From: Amycolatopsis thermalba
GTDB lineage: Bacteria; Actinomycetota; Actinomycetes; Mycobacteriales; Pseudonocardiaceae
DNA length: 64,000 nt
Reading direction: 5' to 3'
Assembly (NCBI RefSeq): GCF_003385215.1
Contig: NZ_PQHW01000021.1
Location: forward strand, 1 to 64,000
The position numbers and the translations under genes were made by a program. Below, piece by piece: positions 8,354-16,587 of this stretch; the first letter of the stretch is position 1; each line of letters starts with the position of its first letter. The notes beneath the pieces are model-generated. The model had not been told where the DNA came from and made no database searches. It saw nothing but the letters and a program-made list of their open reading frames with translations.

Positions 8354-8551
8354 TTCACGACACAAGCGGGTGAACCCGCGTCACGCGGACGGCCCTGGCG
8401 GGTCACACAATTGACGGGTGTCGGTCGTGGCCGGTTCCAGCAGGGAGGATCGGGTCGAGACGCCACAGTAGCCCGGGCGGACGTCGAGGGGGGCGGGCCG
8501 CCCGGGCTGTGCGTGCTCCCACGACCGGCCTTGCCGAGACGGAGTTTTGTG

Positions 8552-9325
8552 ATGACGCGCAGTAACGACCCCACGCGGGTGCCGCAGGGACCATCGGCCG
8601 GCCGCAGTGTGGGTGTCGCGGCGGTCGACCCGGTGCCCATCTACCGCGAGGGTCTCTCGGGGCTCGTGCAGCGCACGCCGGGGATGCATTGGGCCGGACA
8701 GGCCATCAACCCGCACGGGGCGCTGCAGCTGGCCGAGCAGATCCACCCCGACGTCATCCTCGTCGACTCCGGGCTCGACCCGCACGGTCACCTCAGCAAG
8801 CTGCTCATCGCCGGTGATCCGGCGCTCATCGTCATCGCGCTGGTGCGCGAGGCCAACCGCACGCCCGCCTTCCTGCACGACGCCATCGCGGCCGGCGTGC
8901 ACGCCGCGATCCCGCGCTCGGCCGAGTCGCGGCGCCTCGTCGAGGGCATCCGCCGCGCCTACCTGGACCGCCGCTACGTCGACCCGTCGCTGGCGACGCT
9001 GGTCTCCGCGGCCCGCCAGTCCGCCAGCGCCGCCGCGGTGCGCCGCGCGCAGATGCCGCTGTCCCGCCGCGAGTACCAGGTGCTGCAGCTCGTGGCGGAA
9101 GGGCTGGAGAACGCGGGGATCGCGAAGGTCCTCTACCTGTCCGTGGAGACCGTGCGCACGCACGTGAAGAGCATCCTGCGCAAGCTGTCCGCTCGCGACC
9201 GGACACACGCCGTGACGATCGCCTTCCGCGCCGGGATCCTCGTGGCTCAGCCCGACGACGGCCCCGAGCAGCGGCTCACGCCCGGTTCGTCGGCTCCCGG
9301 GGTGGTCGAGTACCGCTCCCGGTAG
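8552..9325 (+). CDS. LuxR/NarL-type response regulator with atypical receiver
   Basis: A 257-residue regulator. The receiver-like domain spans about residues 18-140 and the LuxR HTH about 170-235 (LSRREYQVLQLVAEGLENAG, then LSVETVRTHVKSILRKL). The receiver keeps the phosphoacceptor-position Asp (VILVDSGLDP). The second acidic-pocket residue, however, is Pro (AAVDPVPIYREGL instead of DD), and the conserved Lys is replaced (AIPRSAES). It may therefore work without phosphorylation. The ATG at 8552 has GGAG 7 nt upstream. No kinase is adjacent. The C-terminal 20 residues are disordered. Confidence 0.85.
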   Translation: MTRSNDPTRVPQGPSAGRSVGVAAVDPVPIYREGLSGLVQRTPGMHWAGQAINPHGALQLAEQIHPDVILVDSGLDPHGHLSKLLIAGDPALIVIALVREANRTPAFLHDAIAAGVHAAIPRSAESRRLVEGIRRAYLDRRYVDPSLATLVSAARQSASAAAVRRAQMPLSRREYQVLQLVAEGLENAGIAKVLYLSVETVRTHVKSILRKLSARDRTHAVTIAFRAGILVAQPDDGPEQRLTPGSSAPGVVEYRSR

Positions 9326-9358
9326 CGCGATCCGTGCGTCACAACCGGCTGGATTCGC

Positions 9359-9387
9359 TTGCCGCGGTTACCCACAGGTAATATCCT
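9359..9387 (+). promoter_or_regulatory. Probable fadE5 promoter
   Basis: TTGCCG (9359-9364) and TATCCT (9382-9387) are separated by 17 bp, a plausible -35/-10 pair. One candidate operator lies in the spacer and another just downstream. That layout fits repression by a lipid-responsive regulator. Confidence 0.45.
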
Positions 9388-9404
9388 GATGTTACCGGCC
9401 AGTA
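9369..9404. promoter_or_regulatory. Two candidate operators of the TAC[TC]-N4-[AG]GTA type
   Basis: TACCCACAGGTA at 9369-9380 (perfect arms TTACC/GGTAA when extended by one base) and TACCGGCCAGTA at 9393-9404 lie 24 bp apart, centre to centre. The pattern matches TACTCACGAGTA between fabG4 and fadA2 at 26830. A TetR-type dimer is the likely ligand. Confidence 0.45.
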
Positions 9405-9455
9405 GGGGACCAGCATGCGCCCAGCCGGAAACCCGATCGACAACGGAGCGACGAC

Positions 9456-11297
9456 ATGGGCCACTACAAGTCCAACGTGCGAGACCTCGAGTTCAACCTG
9501 TTCGAGGTGCTGAACGTGCAGGAGCGCCTCGGCAAGGGGGTCCTCGCGGACTCCGACGAGGAGACCGCGCGCGGCGCGCTGCAGGAACTCAACAACCTGG
9601 CGGTCGGCCCGCTGGCCGAGTCCTTCGCCGACGCCGACCGCAACCCGCCGGTGTACGACCCCAAGACGTTCTCGGCCAAGCTGCCGGAGTCGTTCAAGAA
9701 GAGCTACCAGCAGCTCTGGGACGGCGAGTGGTGGCGGCTGGGCCTCACCAACGACCTGGGCGGCCTCGGCCTGCCCCCGACCGTGCAGTGGGCGGCCGCC
9801 GAGCTGATCCTCGGCGCCAACCCGGCCCTGTTCATGTACATGGCGGGCCCGAACTTCGCGATGATCCTCGACCGCAACGGCACCGAGGAGCAGAAGCGCT
9901 GGGCGCGGATCATGATCGACCGCGCGTGGGGCGCCACGATGGTCCTCACCGAGCCGGACGCCGGTTCGGACGTCGGCGCCGGCCGCACCAAGGCCGTGCT
10001 GCAGGAGGACGGCAGCTGGCACCTGGACGGCGTGAAGCGGTTCATCACCTCCGCCGACCAGGACATGACCGAGAACATCATGCACCTGGTGCTGGCCCGC
10101 CCCGAGGGCCCGGGCATCGAGGCCAAGCCGGGCACCAAGGGCCTGTCGCTGTTCCTGGTGCCGAAGTTCCACTTCGACACCGAGACCGGTGAGCTCGGTG
10201 AGCGCAACGGCGTGTTCGTCACCAACGTCGAGCACAAGATGGGCCTCAAGGTCTCCACCACCTGCGAGCTGACCTTCGGCCAGCACGGCACCCCGGCCAA
10301 GGGCTGGCTGCTGGGCGAGGTGCACGACGGCATCGCGCAGATGTTCCAGGTCATCGAGTACGCCCGGATGATGGTCGGCACCAAGGCGATCGCCACGCTG
10401 TCCACCGGCTACCTGAACGCGCTGGAGTACGCCAAGGAGCGCGTGCAGGGCGCGGACCTGACCCAGATGACCGACAAGACCGCGCCGCGGGTCACCATCA
10501 CGCACCACCCGGACGTGCGCCGGTCGCTGATGCTGCAGAAGGCCTACGCCGAGGGCCTGCGTGCCGTGTACCTCTACACCGCGTCCTTCCAGGACCAGGT
10601 GTGGACCAATGAGGGCGATGAGAACTCGCTGAAGCTGGCCGAGCGGGTCAACGACCTGCTGCTGCCGATCGTCAAGGGGGTGGGCTCCGAGCGCGCCACC
10701 GAGCAGCTCGTGCAGTCGCTGCAGACCCTGGGCGGGTCCGGCTTCCTGCAGGACTACCCGATCGAGCAGTACATCCGCGACGCGAAGATCGACTCGCTGT
10801 ACGAGGGCACCACGGCGATCCAGTCGCAGGACTTCTTCTTCCGGAAGATCGTCCGCGACAAGGGCCAGGCGCTGGGCTACATCGCGAACGAGATCACCAA
10901 GTTCATCGAGTCGGAGGCGGGCAACGGCCGGCTGAAGAACGAGCGTGAGCTGCTCAAGCGCGCCCTGGAGGACGTGCAGGGCATGCTCGGCGCGATGATC
11001 GGTTACCTGACCTCGTCGCAGGAGGACGTCAAGAACCTGTACAAGGTCGGCCAGCACACCGTCCGCTTCCTGATGTCGGCCGGTGACCTGCTGGTGGGCT
11101 GGCAGCTGCTGCGCCAGGCCGAGGTCGCGCTGACCAAGCTGGACGGCGCCTCGGCCCGGGACCAGGCGTTCTACCAGGGCAAGATCGCGGTGGCGTCGTT
11201 CTTCGCCAAGCAGGTGCTGCCCGAGCTGACCGCGCGCCGCGCGGTCGTCGAGGCCGCCGACAACGACCTCATGGAGGTCCCGGAGGCGGCGTTCTGA
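9456..11297 (+). CDS. fadE5: Acyl-CoA dehydrogenase, FadE5 type
   Basis: A 613-residue flavoenzyme that introduces the trans-2 double bond into acyl-CoA. The N-terminus [19 protein letters not shown] matches mycobacterial FadE5. The acyl-CoA dehydrogenase core spans about residues 60-470, with the flavin/substrate signature [15 protein letters not shown] near 165 and [14 protein letters not shown] near 450; the Glu of YEGTT is at the usual catalytic-base region. A helical C-terminal extension of about 130 residues is characteristic of this large subfamily. The gene is monocistronic, between two candidate operators and a strong terminator. FadE5 in mycobacteria accepts a wide range of acyl chain lengths. 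Confidence 0.93.
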   Translation: MGHYKSNVRDLEFNLFEVLNVQERLGKGVLADSDEETARGALQELNNLAVGPLAESFADADRNPPVYDPKTFSAKLPESFKKSYQQLWDGEWWRLGLTNDLGGLGLPPTVQWAAAELILGANPALFMYMAGPNFAMILDRNGTEEQKRWARIMIDRAWGATMVLTEPDAGSDVGAGRTKAVLQEDGSWHLDGVKRFITSADQDMTENIMHLVLARPEGPGIEAKPGTKGLSLFLVPKFHFDTETGELGERNGVFVTNVEHKMGLKVSTTCELTFGQHGTPAKGWLLGEVHDGIAQMFQVIEYARMMVGTKAIATLSTGYLNALEYAKERVQGADLTQMTDKTAPRVTITHHPDVRRSLMLQKAYAEGLRAVYLYTASFQDQVWTNEGDENSLKLAERVNDLLLPIVKGVGSERATEQLVQSLQTLGGSGFLQDYPIEQYIRDAKIDSLYEGTTAIQSQDFFFRKIVRDKGQALGYIANEITKFIESEAGNGRLKNERELLKRALEDVQGMLGAMIGYLTSSQEDVKNLYKVGQHTVRFLMSAGDLLVGWQLLRQAEVALTKLDGASARDQAFYQGKIAVASFFAKQVLPELTARRAVVEAADNDLMEVPEAAF

Positions 11298-11314
11298 TCT
11301 CCCCGTAATCCCCT

Positions 11315-11353
11315 GCGAAAGGCCCTCTCGCTCCGAGCGAGGGGGCCTTTCGC
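11315..11353 (+). terminator. Terminator of fadE5
   Basis: GCGAAAGGCC...CTCGCT pairs with AGCGAG...GGCCTTTCGC across a short loop, with one mismatch. It begins 18 bp after the fadE5 stop. Confidence 0.85.
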
Positions 11354-11407
11354 GTGTTCGCGCCAAGGTTTTCGGCGGGTGGTGCCGAAATCGGCGAGGA
11401 GACCACG

Positions 11408-11668
11408 ATGGGGAAGTACCTGCGGGCTTTCGCGGACCGGCTGGAGGGGAACGGCGAGTTCGTCGATGGTCAGGCGCCGCCCCCCCGGAGGGGGTGGGTG
11501 CCGTACGACAGTGAGCGGCGCCCGCCGGGGACGGTCCGGAAGCCGATCCACGAGCGGCTCGAGGTGCGCCCCTTCCTGGCCGCGCCCGCAGCTGGCGCGT
11601 CCGGTGGCGGCGGTGGAGGCCGAGCCACTTGTCGATCTCGGGGCAGGCCCTCCGGGCGCAGCGCGTAG
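11408..11668 (+). CDS. Small hypothetical protein
   Basis: ATG 11408 follows GGCGAGGAG by 5 nt, a good ribosome binding site. The first 55 residues (MGKYLRAFADRLEGNGEFVD, then GWVPYDSERRPPGT) look like a real soluble peptide. The last 30 residues are Gly/Arg-rich and overlap the 3' end of the convergent ArsR gene, so they may be read-through sequence. I do not recognise a family. Confidence 0.35.
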   Translation: MGKYLRAFADRLEGNGEFVDGQAPPPRRGWVPYDSERRPPGTVRKPIHERLEVRPFLAAPAAGASGGGGGGRATCRSRGRPSGRSA

Positions 11669-11859
11669 ATCCGGCGTTGCCCGTCCGGGCGAACTTCGAC
11701 CAGGCCGGACTCCCGCAGGATGCGCCGGTGGCGGGACACCGCGGGCTGGGTCAGGCCGGGCAGCGCCGCGACCAGAGCGCCCGCGGCCAGCTCACCCTCG
11801 GCCAGCAGGTCCAGCAGCGTACGCCGGCTGGGCTCGGCCACCGCGGCGAAGACGTCCAC
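11470..11859 (-). CDS. ArsR-family transcriptional regulator, probable 3' frameshift
   Basis: The N-terminal 60 residues are a standard ArsR winged helix: VDVFAAVAEPSRRTLLDLL, then the recognition region LPGLTQPAVSRHRRIL, then the wing VRPDGQRRIYALRPEGLP. After that the open frame turns into Pro/Arg-rich sequence. In the adjacent frame from about 11642 the sequence continues PEIDKWLGLHRRHRTRQLRA, which is what ArsR proteins have at that point. One extra C in the CCCC run at 11640-11643 would explain it. The start GTG 11859 has no clear Shine-Dalgarno; an AT-rich CTTATATACG lies about 20 nt upstream. The protein as written is 129 residues. Confidence 0.6.
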   Translation of the reverse strand: MDVFAAVAEPSRRTLLDLLAEGELAAGALVAALPGLTQPAVSRHRRILRESGLVEVRPDGQRRIYALRPEGLPRDRQVARPPPPPPDAPAAGAARKGRTSSRSWIGFRTVPGGRRSLSYGTHPLRGGGA

Positions 11860-11963
11860 CTGCGGGGTATCACACCAAGCGTATATAAGCGTCCGCAAAT
11901 ATGCGGGTTTGAAAGCGGCGCGGGAAGGTACTCCGTGAGCACACCGAAGCTGAAGGAGTTGCG

Positions 11964-12239
11964 ATGACAATCGGTGGAATCATCAGCGCGATCGTCGTGG
12001 GTCTGATCATCGGCGCGCTGGGTCGGCTGATTGCACCCGGCAAGCAGGGCATCCCGATCTGGCTCACGATCATCGTCGGTATCGTCGCCGCGTTCATCGG
12101 CACCGCGATCGCGCGGGGCATCGGCTATGCCGACACCAAGGGCTTCGACTGGCTCGAGCTGATCACCCAGGTGGTCATCGCGGCGATCGGGGTCTCGCTG
12201 GTCAGCGGCTTGTACGGCCGGCGGAAACTGAGTAGGTAA
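11964..12239 (+). CDS. GlsB/YeaQ/YmgE-family (transglycosylase-associated) membrane protein
   Basis: A 91-residue inner-membrane protein with three transmembrane segments. The N-terminal signature is GGIISAIVVGLIIGALGRLI followed by APGKQGIP, typical of this family. GAAGGAG sits 5 nt before ATG 11964. Members are often stress-induced; the biochemical role is unknown. It is transcribed away from the ArsR gene, which could regulate it. Confidence 0.88.
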   Translation: MTIGGIISAIVVGLIIGALGRLIAPGKQGIPIWLTIIVGIVAAFIGTAIARGIGYADTKGFDWLELITQVVIAAIGVSLVSGLYGRRKLSR

Positions 12240-12242
12240 CCG

Positions 12243-12292
12243 CACACGAACGTGCCCCGGGAAGGTCCGCCCTCCCGGGGCACGTTCGTGTG
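12243..12292. terminator. Bidirectional terminator
   Basis: A perfect 20-bp stem (CACACGAACGTGCCCCGGGA with its complement) and a 10-nt loop. It fills the whole gap between the convergent GlsB-like gene and the small secreted protein gene; the latter's stop codon begins at 12293-12295. Confidence 0.92.
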
Positions 12293-12658
12293 TCAGGACC
12301 GGAACGCGGCGCAGCCCACGGCCACGAACGACTGCTGCGGTGAGCGCCACAGCACCTCGGCCCACCGGTTGTCGGTCAGCTGCTTGCCGTCGGACCCGAC
12401 GCAGGTGTACGTGCCGCCCTTGACCACCTGCCCGCACGGCAGGTCCCGCTCCGGCGAGTGCACGCACGTCGTGTAGTTCGTGCAGGTCAGCGTGTGCAGC
12501 AGCGCCGAGCCGACGTCCGCGCCCGCCCGGATGTTCAGCTTGCAGCTGTTCTGCGTCGAGGCGTGCACCAGCGCCGGCTCGCCCTCCGCGGCCGCGACCG
12601 TCCCGGGCAGCACCACCACCGCCGTGGCCGCCACCAACACGGCCAGGGACTTCTTCAT
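12293..12658 (-). CDS. Small secreted Cys-rich protein (SH3-like)
   Basis: A 121-residue precursor starting at ATG 12658, with GGGAGGA about 6 nt upstream. Residues 1 to about 27 form a Sec signal peptide (MKKSLAVLVAATAVVVLPG, then TVAAAEG). The mature part has seven or so cysteines and SCKLNIRAGADVGSALLHTL, which resembles a bacterial SH3 core (LNVRSGPGT), followed by WAEVLWRSPQQSFVAVGCAA. It is probably a disulfide-bonded extracellular protein. Homologues of this sort are common in actinomycetes without known function. Confidence 0.75.
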   Translation of the reverse strand: MKKSLAVLVAATAVVVLPGTVAAAEGEPALVHASTQNSCKLNIRAGADVGSALLHTLTCTNYTTCVHSPERDLPCGQVVKGGTYTCVGSDGKQLTDNRWAEVLWRSPQQSFVAVGCAAFRS

Positions 12659-12737
12659 CAAGATCCTCCCTCTCTCGCAAACGGTGACGGAGCGTATCGG
12701 AACGTACGCGCAGTGATCGCGCCGGTATGTTCCCCCG

Positions 12738-13427
12738 ATGGACCTCGACCACCAGGGCCTCACCCGGCTGCCGGAACTGCCCGCGGGCCTGGAGTACCTG
12801 AGCGCCTACGACAACGAGCTCAGCGAACTGCCGGACGAGCTGTGGGACCTGGACCGGCTGGCCGTGCTGAACCTCGCCGCGAACCGGCTGACCAAGATCC
12901 CGGCCGCCATCGCGCGGCTGACCGCGTTGCACACGCTCGACCTCGGCCACAACCAGCTCACCGAACTGCCCGCCGAGCTGGGCGACCTGCCGAACCTGAC
13001 CGAGTACCTGTACCTCTCGGACAACCGCCTGACCAGACTGCCGGACGAGCTGACCCGCCTCGGCCGCCTGCGATACCTGAGCGCGACGGACAACGGGCTG
13101 GAGTCGCTGCCCTCGGACCTCTCCGGCCTGCGCGAGCTGCGGGAGCTGCGGCTGTACCGCAACGACCTGCGCGAGTTGCCGGACAGCATCGGCGAGCTGA
13201 GCGCGCTGCGGGAGCTGCACCTGCGCGGCAACCACCTCACCGAGCTGCCCGCCTCGATCGGGAAGCTGCGCGACCTGCGGTACCTGGACCTGCGGGAGAA
13301 CGAGCTGCGCACCCTGCCGGACGGACTCGCCGAGCTGCCGCTGGTCAAGCTCGACCTGCGCTGGAACCGGTGGCTGGAGACCCCGCCCTGGCTCGACGAC
13401 CTCGACGACTGCCTCGTGCTGCGCTAG
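12738..13427 (+). CDS. Leucine-rich-repeat protein
   Basis: A 229-residue protein made almost entirely of about nine bacterial LRRs of 23 residues, with consensus LxxLxLxxNxLTELPxxIGxL. Examples are LAVLNLAANRLTKIPAAIAR and LHTLDLGHNQLTELPAELGD. It has no signal peptide, membrane segment or extra domain, so it is a cytoplasmic binding solenoid. The N- and C-terminal caps are short. The start appears leaderless: TATGTT at 12726-12731 lies 6 nt before ATG 12738. A partner cannot be inferred. Confidence 0.9.
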   Translation: MDLDHQGLTRLPELPAGLEYLSAYDNELSELPDELWDLDRLAVLNLAANRLTKIPAAIARLTALHTLDLGHNQLTELPAELGDLPNLTEYLYLSDNRLTRLPDELTRLGRLRYLSATDNGLESLPSDLSGLRELRELRLYRNDLRELPDSIGELSALRELHLRGNHLTELPASIGKLRDLRYLDLRENELRTLPDGLAELPLVKLDLRWNRWLETPPWLDDLDDCLVLR

Positions 13428-13428
13428 G

Positions 13429-14265
13429 TCAGGCGATCACGGCCAGGAGGGTGGTCACGGCCCCGGCGAGGTCGGGGTCGCCGGCGGTGTCCGCTCGCCG
13501 GCGGGCCTCCTCGACGGAGATGCCGCGCGTGGCCAGGCGCCAGAAGTCGCCAGGGCGCATGGTGACCGTGGCCGCGGGGTCGCCCCCGTCGGCCATCCGC
13601 CACCGCTGTCCGTCCGACCGGGCGTGCCAGGTCCCGCCACCGTCGAGGACCACCCGCACCACCGTGCCCTCCGGTCGCACCACGTCCCGCAGCGTGTGGG
13701 GCAGCGCGCGCATGAACGCATCGAGCACGGGACCGACCAGCTCCGGCTGATCGGCGCCGGGGCGTCCCACCGCGTCCCGGATCTGCTGCTGGTGCACCCA
13801 GAACTCGGTGTACTCGCGCGCGATGTCCAGCCACGCCGGGCTCGGGCCGTCCCCGGCCCACGACACGTCCAGGGCCGCGGAAGCGGTCAGGTCGTAGGTC
13901 TCCCACAGCCGGTCCAGGTCCGGGCCGAGGGCGGTGAGCAGCTGGACGATCAGCTGGGGGCTGCACTGCCGCATCGCCCGGACGAACTCGTCGTTGACCC
14001 GGGCGAGGTAGGCGGGCAGGGTCTCGTCGTTGGCGAACTCGGCCCCCGGGAAGTGGTCCCGGCCGCCGGACAGCCGCCGCATGTAGTCGTTGAGGATGTG
14101 CCCGGCGACGTCGTGCACGGTCCAGCCGGGACACACCGTGGGCGCCGACCACTCCTCGGCGCTCAGCGAACCCAGCAACGTCAGCAACTCGTGACGCTCG
14201 CGGCCGAACAGCGGCCGCACGTCCAGCACCGGACCGAAGATCTCCATGCCGCCGGATGGTGTCAT
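13429..14265 (-). CDS. Maleylpyruvate isomerase / DinB-fold family protein
   Basis: A 278-residue protein of the actinobacterial mycothiol-dependent maleylpyruvate isomerase family. The N-terminal DinB-like four-helix bundle has GRERHELLTLLGSLSAEEWS and CPGWTVHDVAGHILNDYMRR, with the metal-ligand His in VAGHI. A second His (FWVHQQQIRDAVG) lies near residue 165. The C-terminal domain (about 190-278) is the SCP2-like MDMPI C region, with a DGQRWRMADGGDPAATVTMR strand. The start is uncertain between 14265 and 14247. It begins 17 bp after the vanW stop and is probably cotranscribed with it. The physiological substrate is unknown. Confidence 0.82.
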   Translation of the reverse strand: MTPSGGMEIFGPVLDVRPLFGRERHELLTLLGSLSAEEWSAPTVCPGWTVHDVAGHILNDYMRRLSGGRDHFPGAEFANDETLPAYLARVNDEFVRAMRQCSPQLIVQLLTALGPDLDRLWETYDLTASAALDVSWAGDGPSPAWLDIAREYTEFWVHQQQIRDAVGRPGADQPELVGPVLDAFMRALPHTLRDVVRPEGTVVRVVLDGGGTWHARSDGQRWRMADGGDPAATVTMRPGDFWRLATRGISVEEARRRADTAGDPDLAGAVTTLLAVIA

Positions 14266-14282
14266 CGCACCCGGCGTCACCG

Positions 14283-16205
14283 CTACCGAGTTGTCGCGTC
14301 CCCCGGCTCGGAACTCACCCCGAACCCGCACACCACGGCCGGTTTCGGCGCGTAGGTGACCGTCCGGGTGTCGCGGCGGACCTCGGCCCCCGTGGTCACG
14401 TCGTAGAGCACCCGGGTGTCGCTCGTGGTGAAGCCGGGACGGCCGCTGGACGGGCTGCAGTCCGGGCCGCCGGGCTGCAGCGGCGGCGGCCGGAAGTCCG
14501 AGTACGCGCCGGTCGAGGACTCCACGCGGTACTGCTTGGTGCCCCAGATCTTCACCGTCACGCTGCCGCCGGACACCGACGCCTGGATCGCCACCCCGCT
14601 GCGCAGGGAGTCGGTGAACTTCAGGTCCACCGCGGACCCGTCGGCGGCGATCGCGATCGCGTCCCGTCCGGCGGGGTAGCGGTCCAGGTAGTAGGTGTGC
14701 TCGGTGTGCCCGGCGTCGGTCAGGCCGGCGAGGTACGCCGCGTTGTACAGGGTAGTGGTGAACTGCGACGAGCCGCCGCCGATCACCTCCGGGCCGAACC
14801 CGTCCTCGTTCACCGGCGCCGGCACGTACCCCTGCGACTGGCTGCGGGCGCCCACCCGGGCGTTGAGGCTGAACGTCTCGCCGGGCCGGAGGATCGTGCC
14901 GTGCACCTTCTCCGCCATGACCCGCGCGTTCGTCGCGGCCGGGCCGGACAGGCCGCCGGTGCTGAACTCGCCGATGACCTCCTTGATGCCCAGCGCGTTC
15001 GCGTCCTCGGTCGTCGTCCGCGGGCGGGTCGTCTGGTAGCGCACCGCCAGGTCCCGGCCGTCCGGTTTGGCGAGGACGTCCATCAGCGGGTGGAACGTCC
15101 GGTTCCAGTCGATCTTGCGCGTGTCCTCGGACGGCTGGACCACGGGCGCGCCACCGGCGAACACGATCTGCGCGTCCTTGCCGCGCTTCTCCGTGGTCGC
15201 CAGCGGATCGCGCACCGCCTGCTGCAGCTTCACCGGATCGGCCTCGACCCGGAGGGCGCCGCCGTCGGCCGGGCTGAACTTCAGGGCGGCGGCGATCGCG
15301 CTCGGCTTGAGCACCGCGTCGGCGCCCTCGCCGTGCAGCGTGACCGGCATGGCGACCGCGGGCACGACCAGCCGTTCCAGCGCCGAGTGCACGCCGGCCG
15401 AGGTGACCTTGACCGGCGTGAGCACGACCGGCAGCCGGACGCCGCTCTTGTCCAGCCAGGTCGCGCGCAGGATGTCCCCGGCGCCCTTGACGTCGGCCAG
15501 GTCCTGCCCGTTGCGCGGCTCGATCGGGTACGGGTGCACGCCGCCGTCGGTGCCGGGGAGCGTGACGAACCCGATGCTGCCCTCGGTCGGCGGGTGGTTG
15601 ATGCGCTCGGCGGCCAGGCGCGCGATCGCGGAGTGCAGCTCGTCCGGATCGGTCGCGGTGACCACCCCGACCTCGCGGGTGCGGAAGAACGAGGTGATCC
15701 GGTCCACCGGGTCGAGCGGCTGGCGCCCGGCCTGCGCGACGGTCGAGGACCAGTCGACGGACAGCCCGGACTGCGCCGGGTCGAGCGTGGTGCGCACGTC
15801 GCCGGCTTCGACCGGCACCGGCGCCATCAGGCGCGGGCCCAGCTCGCGGCGCAGCTTCGTCTCGGCGTCGTCGCGGCTCAGCCCGCCGACCTCGACCCCG
15901 GCGACCGTGACCCCGCGCGGCACGTCACCGGCGCTGACGATCAGGTCCGCGGCGTAGAGGATGACCCCGACGCCCAGCAGGCAGCCCGCGACCATGAACG
16001 CGCGCGCCAGGAAGCGCTTGCCCGGCGACGGCGACGCGGCAGGCGCGTCACCGACCTCGAGCAGCTCCCCGACCAGGGCGTCCTCGGTCGCGTCGAGCGG
16101 TTCGTCCAGCAGGAACTCGGCGGGCGGACGCGGGCCGACCGCGGTTTCGGCGTCCCGGAGGGAATCGGGGTCCCGCTCCGGCCAGTACTGGTCCTCCCGC
16201 CCCAC
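14283..16205 (-). CDS. VanW-family membrane-anchored protein
   Basis: A 640-residue protein. Residues 1-65 are acidic and cytoplasmic; residues about 66-88 (ARAFMVAGCLLGVGVILYAA) are a membrane anchor. Two peptidoglycan-binding-like (YoaR-type) domains follow at about 95-350, starting with GVTVAGVEVGGLSRDDAETK. The VanW domain covers about 400-540, with GEFSTGGLSGPAATNARVMA, GTILRPGETFSLNARVG and GGGSSQFTTTLYNAAYLAGL. The C-terminus is Pro-rich. VanW is found in glycopeptide-resistance clusters, but widespread chromosomal copies like this one have no proven role; cell-wall binding is likely. Confidence 0.9.
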   Translation of the reverse strand: MGREDQYWPERDPDSLRDAETAVGPRPPAEFLLDEPLDATEDALVGELLEVGDAPAASPSPGKRFLARAFMVAGCLLGVGVILYAADLIVSAGDVPRGVTVAGVEVGGLSRDDAETKLRRELGPRLMAPVPVEAGDVRTTLDPAQSGLSVDWSSTVAQAGRQPLDPVDRITSFFRTREVGVVTATDPDELHSAIARLAAERINHPPTEGSIGFVTLPGTDGGVHPYPIEPRNGQDLADVKGAGDILRATWLDKSGVRLPVVLTPVKVTSAGVHSALERLVVPAVAMPVTLHGEGADAVLKPSAIAAALKFSPADGGALRVEADPVKLQQAVRDPLATTEKRGKDAQIVFAGGAPVVQPSEDTRKIDWNRTFHPLMDVLAKPDGRDLAVRYQTTRPRTTTEDANALGIKEVIGEFSTGGLSGPAATNARVMAEKVHGTILRPGETFSLNARVGARSQSQGYVPAPVNEDGFGPEVIGGGSSQFTTTLYNAAYLAGLTDAGHTEHTYYLDRYPAGRDAIAIAADGSAVDLKFTDSLRSGVAIQASVSGGSVTVKIWGTKQYRVESSTGAYSDFRPPPLQPGGPDCSPSSGRPGFTTSDTRVLYDVTTGAEVRRDTRTVTYAPKPAVVCGFGVSSEPGDATTR

Positions 16206-16222
16206 GCTTCCTCCCGGACGCG

Positions 16223-16567
16223 TTACAAGTACAGGCCCGTCCCGTGGTCCGTGCGCTCGGTGGCCACGGCGTGAATGTCGCGCTCCCGCATCACCAGGTA
16301 CGCCTCGCCCTGGACCTCGACCTCGAGCTGGTCCTCGGGGTTGAACAGCACGCGGTCGCCGACCTTCACGTTACGCACATTACTGCCTACCCCCAGTACG
16401 TCGCCCCACGCGAGACGGCGCGCCACCTGGGCCGTCGCCGGAATCACGATGCCACCGCTGCTGCGGCGCTCACCCTCCTCCGCGGAGACCCGGACGAGGA
16501 CGCGGTCGTGCAGCATCTGGATTTCCAGCTTCGCCGCGTCGTCCGGCAAGTTCTTGGCTTCCGACAC
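16223..16567 (-). CDS. GroES-like co-chaperonin-fold protein (orphan)
   Basis: A 114-residue protein from GTG 16567. The Cpn10 fold is visible in LEIQMLHDRVLVRVSAEEGE, then SSGGIVIPATAQ, and GDVLGVGSNVRNVKVGDRVL, ending YLVMRERDIHAV. The mobile-loop region (GERRSSGGIVIP) is shorter than in true GroES. No groEL is nearby, and actinomycetes have their main groES elsewhere. This looks like the conserved actinobacterial GroES paralogue whose role is unknown. It lies 17 bp upstream of vanW. Confidence 0.8.
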   Translation of the reverse strand: MSEAKNLPDDAAKLEIQMLHDRVLVRVSAEEGERRSSGGIVIPATAQVARRLAWGDVLGVGSNVRNVKVGDRVLFNPEDQLEVEVQGEAYLVMRERDIHAVATERTDHGTGLYL

Positions 16568-16587
16568 GCCGGTAATGCTACGTGCCC

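Noticed and set aside
9339-11366. A 675-codon antisense open frame across fadE5
   Set aside because: It mirrors the GC-rich third positions of fadE5 and encodes low-complexity Arg/Val/Leu/Gln-rich sequence without any domain.
11171-11551. A minus-strand frame between fadE5 and the ArsR gene
   Set aside because: It runs antisense through the fadE5 terminator and end and shows no family features.
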